Source: an uncultured Lachnospiraceae bacterium | GTDB lineage: Bacteria > Bacillota > Clostridia > Lachnospirales > Lachnospiraceae | Assembly: GCA_900315505.1 (NCBI GenBank) | Contig: OMZG01000006.1 | Location: 64,001-128,000 of the forward strand | Reading direction: 5' to 3' | Length of the DNA: 64,000 nucleotides | Shown here: one piece after another, positions 59,671-64,000 of the stretch | Numbering within the stretch: the stretch's first letter is position 1 | Layout of the letters: every line of letters begins with the position of its first letter | Notes under the pieces: model-generated | Told to the model about the DNA's origin: nothing | The model's input: the letters and a program-made list of their open reading frames with translations, nothing else | Database searches by the model: none | Made by a program: the position numbers and the translations under genes

Positions 59671-59807
59671 GGGATGAGGACACATGAGTTGTGAGTGACC
59701 TTTTGAGACGCCGGCGCTTGGCGGCCGTTTTTTGGCCGCCTATGCGTCCGCTGCGTCTAAACATTAGCGAGAGCGTGTCACGAGCAACTGCATGTGTCCG
59801 ATATCCC
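59671..59807 (+). ncRNA. Structured intergenic element, copy 2 (before the cytidylate-kinase-like gene)
   Basis: The outer stem is built from GGGAT/ATCCC, GGACACATG (59678-59686)/CATGTGTCC (59791-59799), AGTTG/CAACT and GTGAC/GTCAC. Inside, GGCGC (59713-59717)/GCGTC (59744-59748) and GGCGGCC (59720-59726)/GGCCGCC (59734-59740) carry the same TT/TAT asymmetry and GTTTTTT loop as copy 1 at 27910, with compensatory base changes. A CGCT/AGCG hairpin follows. It ends 19 bases before the next ATG. Confidence 0.65.
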
Positions 59808-59825
59808 TCGGAAATAGGAGGATAT

Positions 59826-60440
59826 ATGGGAAAGAGTAATCAGATCCTGATAAGCATCAGCCGTAAGTACGGCAGCGGCGGGCATGATATCGGGAAGAAG
59901 CTGTCAGAGATGCTGGGCATTGATTTTATTGACAGGAATATGCTTGATGGAATGTCTGAGGAGTTCGGAATTGATATAGACCTCCTCAGGAAATATGATG
60001 AAAAGGTAGTCAATCCACTGGCCTATCGTACGGTTCAGGCCATGAACACAAGCATCACCAACAATCCGACCAAGATGATAGCCCATGCCCAGCATGAGTA
60101 TATAATCAGACAGGCGAAGGCTGGGAAATCATTTGTACTGATAGGCCGGGCAGGAGACGAGATCCTGAAGGACTATCCGTATCTGGTCCGTTTTTTCATT
60201 ACGGGCGAGCTGGATTACAGGATCAGACGTATCATGGAACGCCGCGAAATGAGTGAGAAGGATGCCAAAGCAGCAATCCGCCGCCATGACAGGTCGAGAC
60301 GGATGTACCATGACACCTATTCGGAGGGACACTGGGGCGATGCAGACAATTACGAGATGATACTTTCATCATCTCTTTTAGGAGTCGACAGGAGCGCTCA
60401 GGTACTCTATGACTATTTGAAACTTCGTGACATAATCTAA
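59826..60440 (+). CDS. Cytidylate kinase-like family protein
   Basis: The start is ATG 59826, with AGGAGG 7 bases upstream; an in-frame codon at 59691 lies inside the structured element. The 204-residue protein shows ILISISRKYGSGGHDIGKKLSEMLG (P-loop), FIDRNMLDG, the lid-region REMSEKDAKAAIRRHDRSRRMYH and SEGHWGDADNYEMILSSSLLG. This is the cytidylate-kinase-like family 2, common in gut Clostridia alongside a normal cmk; whether it phosphorylates CMP is not known. A degenerate palindrome follows its stop. Confidence 0.85.
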   Translation: MGKSNQILISISRKYGSGGHDIGKKLSEMLGIDFIDRNMLDGMSEEFGIDIDLLRKYDEKVVNPLAYRTVQAMNTSITNNPTKMIAHAQHEYIIRQAKAGKSFVLIGRAGDEILKDYPYLVRFFITGELDYRIRRIMERREMSEKDAKAAIRRHDRSRRMYHDTYSEGHWGDADNYEMILSSSLLGVDRSAQVLYDYLKLRDII

Positions 60441-60470
60441 GAGACAAGGGGACGGTTCTCCTGTCTTTTC
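60441..60470 (+). repeat. Degenerate GGGGAC palindrome and likely terminator
   Basis: GAGACAAGGGGACGG pairs imperfectly with TTCTCCTGTCTTTT. The GGGGACGG core resembles the 31-bp palindrome family but the flanks are different. The T-rich right side fits termination of the kinase-like gene. Confidence 0.45.
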
Positions 60471-60496
60471 ACTTAAAATTTTTGAAAGGGAAAATG

Positions 60497-61741
60497 ATGG
60501 CTGATTTTACAAAATACTTTCTGATGATCAGGGAGGATGATCCAGAGGGGACAGCAAAGGATATTATTGCATACACTCTGGAAAAGACCAAGGGGCAGAT
60601 CGACTGGGATAAGTCTACTATGAAAGCAGTGATCCCATCAGCACATGGCAATATCAATCATGTGTGCCGTGTGTCGGATGACAAGGGACACAGTATCTAT
60701 ATCAAGCAGGCAGGACTTGAAACCCGTATCTCAAAGGATATGACGGCCTCAATCGACCGGAATACACTTGAATCTGAAATGCTGATTCTTGAGGATAAGT
60801 GGGCACCGGGCATGGTACCGAAGATATATTTTTACGATACGACTATGTATGCCTGCGGTATGGAGGACTGCTCGGACTATGAGGTCATGAGGGATGCGAT
60901 GCTTAAGCACAGGACTTTTCCGAAGTTTGCTGAGCAGATAGCTGAATTCATGGCACGCACGCTTCTTCTGTCGAGCGATATAGCGATGGATCACCGCGAG
61001 AAAAAGAAGCTTGTACAGAAATTCATCACCCCGGATCTCTGCGATATCACAGAGAAGCTGGTGCTGATGGAACCGTATCTGGGCGCTGACAGGAACAATG
61101 TTTACGCACCGAATGAGGATTTTGTGGAAAAAGAGCTGTATTCCGATGAGAAGCTGCACCTTGCTGTTTCAAAGCTCAAGTTCAGATTCATGACCGATGC
61201 CCAGTCGCTGTTGCATGGCGACCTGCATACTGGTTCTATTTTTATAAAAGATGATTCGATCAAGGTCTTCGACTGCGAGTTCGGAACCTATGCGCCGATT
61301 GGCTATGATGTGGGAAATATTATCGCAAATATGATCTTTGCCTATGACAACGGACTGGCTTATGGTGCCGATGAATTCTGCAACTGGTGCCTCGATACAA
61401 TCGAACAGATCGTAGACCTTTTCATAGAAAAATGGAAGGGGCTCTATGATGAGGCTGTGACAGAACCGATGGCAAAGGTTAATGGATTCAAAGAATATTA
61501 TCTGGCTGAAATCCTTAAGGATACTGCCGGATATGCCGGCACAGAACTTCACAGAAGGACTGTCGGCATGGCAAATGTTGTCGATGTCACGACGATAGAG
61601 GATGAAAAGAAAAGGCTTCTTGCTGAGAGGATAAATATTTTCACAGGAAAGGACTATATCCTGAACCAGGCATCGTTTACAAATGGAAAGGCATTCAGAG
61701 AGGCTGTAATAAAAGCAAAAGATAAGGCGTTGAGTGTATAG
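60497..61741 (+). CDS. mtnK: 5-methylthioribose kinase, with a duplication-altered C-terminus
   Basis: I place the start at ATG 60497 with AAAGGG 6 bases upstream. The 414-residue kinase of the aminoglycoside-phosphotransferase fold shows IPSAHGNINHVCRV (nucleotide site), LHGDLHTGSIF (catalytic loop) and VFDCEFGTYAPIGYDVGN (metal-binding DFG-like), all typical of MtnK. It phosphorylates methylthioribose or 5-deoxyribose. Its last 14 residues derive from a duplicated 24-base segment followed by a repeat; without that insertion the frame would end EKAEKTL in an ATGA overlap with mtnA. Activity is probably unaffected because the changed tail is short. Confidence 0.92.
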   Translation: MADFTKYFLMIREDDPEGTAKDIIAYTLEKTKGQIDWDKSTMKAVIPSAHGNINHVCRVSDDKGHSIYIKQAGLETRISKDMTASIDRNTLESEMLILEDKWAPGMVPKIYFYDTTMYACGMEDCSDYEVMRDAMLKHRTFPKFAEQIAEFMARTLLLSSDIAMDHREKKKLVQKFITPDLCDITEKLVLMEPYLGADRNNVYAPNEDFVEKELYSDEKLHLAVSKLKFRFMTDAQSLLHGDLHTGSIFIKDDSIKVFDCEFGTYAPIGYDVGNIIANMIFAYDNGLAYGADEFCNWCLDTIEQIVDLFIEKWKGLYDEAVTEPMAKVNGFKEYYLAEILKDTAGYAGTELHRRTVGMANVVDVTTIEDEKKRLLAERINIFTGKDYILNQASFTNGKAFREAVIKAKDKALSV

Positions 61742-61798
61742 GATATAGGATATAGGGGATAGGGGATAGGGGTTAGAGGCTGTAATAAAAGCAAAAGA
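61699..61798. repeat. 76-bp offset duplication of the mtnK 3' end around a GGGATAGGGGATAGGG repeat
   Basis: The 24-base sequence at 61699-61722 recurs exactly at 61775-61798. Between them lie a few bases and a simple repeat of GGATATAGGATATAGGGGAT type (about 61735-61773). Offset is 76 bases, which shifts frame by one. Confidence 0.9.
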
Positions 61799-61816
61799 GA
61801 AAGCGGAAAAAACATT

Positions 61817-62917
61817 ATGAACAGCGTAGAAGAGTTTTTCAACAGGGTCATCACGGTAAAGCTGCCTGATGACAGGGAGTCGGTTGATATCATTGACCAG
61901 ACCCTGCTTCCGAATGAGATAAAGAGGATAAATGTCAGTACGAAGGAGGCCATGTGGGATGCGATAAAGAAGCTCCGTGTCCGTGGAGCCCCGGCAATCG
62001 GAGTGTTTGCAGCGATGAGTATGGCGGTGCTGGCGTCTGAGTATTCGGAGAATGACTACGATTCATTCAGAAAGCATTACAGGGAAGATAGTGATTACCT
62101 GGCTACTTCGAGACCTACTGCTGTGAATCTGTTCTGGGCACTGAACCGCATGTCATCAAAGCTTGATACACTGTCGGACAAATCAATAGGTGTAATAAAG
62201 GATGCACTTTTTGATGAGGCTCTGGCGATTCAGGAAGAGGATATTCAGATCAGCCGGAATATCGGGGAGATCGGATTCGGACTATTACAGGATCTGAAGC
62301 AGGATGGAGAGCCTCTTGGGATTGAGACTCACTGCAATGCCGGAACTCTCGCTACGGCGAAGTATGGTACAGCCACAGCACCAATGTATATAGCGCTTGA
62401 ACATGGCTGGGCCGGAAGCGATATGCATGTGTACTGTGATGAGACAAGGCCACTTTTACAGGGAGCCAGACTCACTTCATTCGAGCTATCGAATGCCGGA
62501 ATTACGACAACTGTCAACTGCGACAATATGGCATCAATTCTCATGAAGCAGGGAAAGATAAAGATCATTTTCGTTGGCTGCGACAGGGTAGCGGCAAATG
62601 GAGATGCTGCAAATAAGATTGGTACGTCAGGACTTGCAATAATTGCAAAGCACTACGAAGTTCCCTTCTATGTATGTGCTCCGTCATCTACAATTGATAT
62701 GGCTACACCAACAGGTGATCAGATCCCTATAGAGATGCGTGATCCTGATGAGATCAGGAGCATGTGGTATGAGAAGCCGATGGTGGCTGACGGGATTGAC
62801 TGTTTCAATCCTGCATTTGATGTGACAGACCACGATATGATCACAGGCATCATCACTGAAAAGGGCCTGTGCCAGGCACCATATGATAAGGCTTTCAGAG
62901 ATCAGGGAATTGGCTGA
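61817..62917 (+). CDS. mtnA: Methylthioribose-1-phosphate isomerase
   Basis: The 366-residue enzyme converts methylthioribose 1-phosphate (or deoxyribose 1-phosphate) to the ribulose form. It is related to eIF2B. Diagnostic motifs are VRGAPAIGVFAAM, RPTAVNLFWALNRM, LTHCNAGTLAT-like IETHCNAGTLATAKYGTA and VGCDRVAANGDAANKIGT, with the catalytic cysteine and aspartate in place. It was probably once overlapped by mtnK (ATGA at 61817), before the 76-bp duplication. A toxin-antitoxin-like locus starts 4 bases after its stop. Confidence 0.96.
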   Translation: MNSVEEFFNRVITVKLPDDRESVDIIDQTLLPNEIKRINVSTKEAMWDAIKKLRVRGAPAIGVFAAMSMAVLASEYSENDYDSFRKHYREDSDYLATSRPTAVNLFWALNRMSSKLDTLSDKSIGVIKDALFDEALAIQEEDIQISRNIGEIGFGLLQDLKQDGEPLGIETHCNAGTLATAKYGTATAPMYIALEHGWAGSDMHVYCDETRPLLQGARLTSFELSNAGITTTVNCDNMASILMKQGKIKIIFVGCDRVAANGDAANKIGTSGLAIIAKHYEVPFYVCAPSSTIDMATPTGDQIPIEMRDPDEIRSMWYEKPMVADGIDCFNPAFDVTDHDMITGIITEKGLCQAPYDKAFRDQGIG

Positions 62918-62920
62918 CTA

Positions 62921-62949
62921 TTGACAAATAGACGGCTAAGCGTTATATT
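62921..62949 (+). promoter_or_regulatory. Promoter of the antitoxin RNA
   Basis: A perfect TTGACA (62921-62926) and TATATT (62944-62949) are exactly 17 bases apart, near consensus. It begins 4 bases after the mtnA stop, and transcription would start near 62956. Confidence 0.85.
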
Positions 62950-62955
62950 ATTACT

Positions 62956-63034
62956 AGCGCTAGAAATGAGAGTAGCGTTCGTAGGAGAAAATGAACCCCC
63001 TGATACGGCTATATCAGGGGGTTCTTCCTTTTTT
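62956..63034 (+). ncRNA. Putative antisense antitoxin RNA of a type I toxin-antitoxin locus
   Basis: About 70-80 nt would be transcribed from the promoter at 62921 to the terminator at 63034. No ORF is present. It contains AGAAATGAGAGTAG (62962-62975), identical on the + strand to 63131-63144. That second site is the complement of the toxin mRNA just after its start codon, so this RNA can pair with the toxin mRNA there, in addition to the shared terminator region. The design parallels RNAII of the Fst/par system. The call is inferred from sequence layout. Confidence 0.7.
62993..63034. terminator. Shared terminator of the antitoxin and toxin transcripts
   Basis: GAACCCCCTGATA (62993-63005) pairs perfectly over 13 bases with TATCAGGGGGTTC (63012-63024) around CGGCTA, followed by TTCCTTTTTT on the + strand. 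The minus-strand exit is less T-rich (CATTTTCT), so termination is better rightward. The hairpin also cuts mtnA read-through before the aldolase. Confidence 0.93.
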
Positions 63035-63066
63035 GTACGGTAAGGCATCCGTTCAGGCTAACTGTT

Positions 63067-63153
63067 CTAGAAGTGTCTGTCCAGCCATTTGCAGATATAA
63101 TAGCTTACTATACCTGCCACAACAGATACAAGAAATGAGAGTAGTAACTCCAT
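63067..63153 (-). CDS. 28-residue hydrophobic toxin-like peptide
   Basis: On the minus strand an ATG at 63153 with AAAGGAG 8 bases upstream opens a 28-residue frame. It starts MELLLSFLVSVVAGIVSYYI and ends with the charged tail CKWLDRHF, the length and layout of membrane-acting type I toxins such as Fst and TxpA/BsrG-like peptides. It was too short for ordinary gene calling. The 5' leader can form a CTCCT/AGGAG stem (63177-63181 with 63162-63166) that would hide the ribosome site. The mRNA runs leftward into the shared terminator. Toxicity is inferred, not shown. Confidence 0.75.
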   Translation of the reverse strand: MELLLSFLVSVVAGIVSYYICKWLDRHF

Positions 63154-63194
63154 TGTGGAATCTCCTTTCTATCCATAGGAGGAACAGCAAATCA

Positions 63195-63203
63195 ATTATA
63201 TCA
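63195..63203 (-). promoter_or_regulatory. Extended -10 promoter of the toxin mRNA
   Basis: On the minus strand the sequence reads TGATATAAT, an extended -10 with perfect TATAAT. The region 17 bases upstream (TTCCTT) is a poor -35, which extended -10 promoters tolerate. Transcription would start near 63187, 34 bases before the toxin ATG. Confidence 0.6.
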
Positions 63204-63229
63204 TGAAAAAGTGAAATAAGGAATATCTT

Positions 63230-63916
63230 ATGTATGAGAATATAACCAATTATCCATCGGACGAAGAGGCAAGAAAACTGATTCTTGAAGTCGGTCGACG
63301 CATGTACGACAAGGGCTTCGTAGCTTCAAATGACGGGAATATCAGTGTAAAGGTATCAGACAGCACGCTCTGGGCAACCCCGACCAATGTGAGCAAGGGC
63401 TTCATGACAGAGGATATGCTGATAAAAATGGACCTGGATGGCAATGTGATCGAAGGTACATGGAAGCCATCGAGTGAGATCAGGATGCACCTCGGGGTAT
63501 ATAATGAGGAGCCATCCATTCATGCAGTCTGTCACGCTCATCCTGTCTGTGGAACAGCCTTTGCCATCAGAGGCAGGGACCTTGATGAGCGTATCCTTCC
63601 GGAAGGTGTGATGCAGCTGGGAGTCGTGCCTTGTGCTCCATTTGCGATGCTGGGGACAGATGAGGTCCCGAAATCAGTGCTTCCATATGTACACGACTAC
63701 AATGCAGTGCTTCTGGGAAATCATGGCGTCCTGACCTGGGGGAGTAATCTCATGCAGGCCTATATGCGCATGGAGACCCTCGAGCATTATGCGAAGATCG
63801 TGATCCTGTCAAAGTACGTCATGAAGGATTACCGTGAGTTTACCGATGAAGAGCTGGATGGTCTTATCGCAATCCGTGAAAGTCTCGGAATTCACAGGGG
63901 CGGAAGGCCATCATAA
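63230..63916 (+). CDS. Class II aldolase (5-methylthioribulose/5-deoxyribulose-1-phosphate aldolase candidate)
   Basis: The 228-residue zinc aldolase of the FucA/adducin family shows ASNDGNISVKVSDSTLWATPTNVSKG, zinc histidines in HAVCHAHPVCG and the third in LLGNHGVLTWG. With mtnK and mtnA directly upstream, it fits Ald2 of the DHAP shunt, which splits methylthioribulose 1-phosphate or deoxyribulose 1-phosphate into dihydroxyacetone phosphate and an aldehyde. A fuculose-phosphate aldolase role cannot be ruled out by sequence alone. AAGGA lies 7 bases before the ATG. The toxin locus separates it from mtnA, so it needs read-through or its own promoter. Confidence 0.88.
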   Translation: MYENITNYPSDEEARKLILEVGRRMYDKGFVASNDGNISVKVSDSTLWATPTNVSKGFMTEDMLIKMDLDGNVIEGTWKPSSEIRMHLGVYNEEPSIHAVCHAHPVCGTAFAIRGRDLDERILPEGVMQLGVVPCAPFAMLGTDEVPKSVLPYVHDYNAVLLGNHGVLTWGSNLMQAYMRMETLEHYAKIVILSKYVMKDYREFTDEELDGLIAIRESLGIHRGGRPS

Positions 63917-63932
63917 ACCGGAGAGGTAGCCT

Positions 63933-64000
63933 ATGACATATGAGGATATAGTTGCCAGATGGCGGAGCAGAAAGATGATGAAAACATACTGAAAATAATA
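63933..64000 (+). other. Start of a further gene, possibly frameshifted, cut by the window edge
   Basis: ATG 63933 with GAGAGG upstream opens a frame reading MTYEDIVARWRSRKMMKTY before a stop at 63990-63992. In another frame an ORF beginning MAEQKDDENILKII at 63959 stays open to the edge. The TYEDIVARWR start reminds me of Fic-family proteins, so a frameshift in a longer gene is possible, but 68 bases are too few to tell. Confidence 0.25.

Noticed and set aside
1..64000. CRISPR array, prophage or ribosomal RNA operon
   Set aside because: No regularly spaced identical repeats with unique spacers, no phage structural genes and no rRNA sequence were seen.

Overview
The window reads as a chromosomal segment of an anaerobic, low-to-mid GC Firmicute, most likely a Lachnospiraceae-type Clostridium relative. 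The reasons are anaerobic NrdG activases, RsuA-type, DUF4317, DUF4422, YjfB and small-membrane-protein families typical of that group, strong AGGAGG ribosome sites, sigma-A promoters with 17-bp spacers, and a de novo NAD route through aspartate. The assignment is inferred from gene content, not from a marker gene.

Bases 1 to about 5,800 are AT-richer accessory DNA. They hold the end of a type I restriction-modification modification subunit (hsdM, cut by the window edge), hsdS, a ribbon-helix-helix protein, a serine recombinase, a PIF1-like helicase and a first nrdG. A 339-bp gap carrying eight copies of a decamer then leads into a second, host-like nrdG. From 6.3 to 10 kb there are a histidine phosphatase, a secreted polysaccharide deacetylase and a REC-GGDEF-EAL protein. 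From 10 to 13.3 kb lie nadA-nadB-nadC, followed by a TrpXYZ-like ABC transporter (13.4-16.1 kb). A tetrapyrrole operon (16.2-23.7 kb) contains an unusual four-domain SirC-HemC-SUMT-HemD fusion, then hemB, hemA, a DUF4422 protein and hemL. truA and a phospholipase C-like gene follow on the minus strand.

The 26.3-26.9 kb gap is a dense cluster of DnaA-box-like nonamers. It is followed by tRNA-Leu, luxS, mtnN, an OhrR-like regulator, recJ, a lipase-like hydrolase, a methyltransferase, hslO, nadE, a PAP2 protein (minus strand), an L,D-transpeptidase, hisC, two small membrane proteins, pfkA, an rRNA methyltransferase, a small alarmone synthetase, a calcium-loop protein, a gamma carbonic anhydrase, yjfB (minus strand), tRNA-Gly, thyA-folA-ilvB-ilvH, a PI-PLC protein, DUF4317, asnS, asnA, a TrpR-like regulator, pcrA, rlmD, an SLC13 permease and a cytidylate-kinase-like gene. 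The right end carries mtnK-mtnA and a class II aldolase. Together with mtnN upstream these would form a 5'-methylthioadenosine/5'-deoxyadenosine salvage route (the DHAP shunt).

The most interesting non-coding content is as follows. (1) A compact convergent type I toxin-antitoxin locus lies between mtnA and the aldolase, with a 28-residue hydrophobic peptide, a consensus antisense promoter, a shared terminator and a 14-nt trans-complementary repeat. (2) Two intergenic elements, 32 kb apart, share a complex fold with at least four compensatory base-pair changes. (3) A family of 31-bp palindromes and a family of AGTTATAA-type repeats sit directly behind stop codons. (4) A 76-bp duplication appears to have rewritten the mtnK 3' end and broken an ATGA overlap with mtnA.
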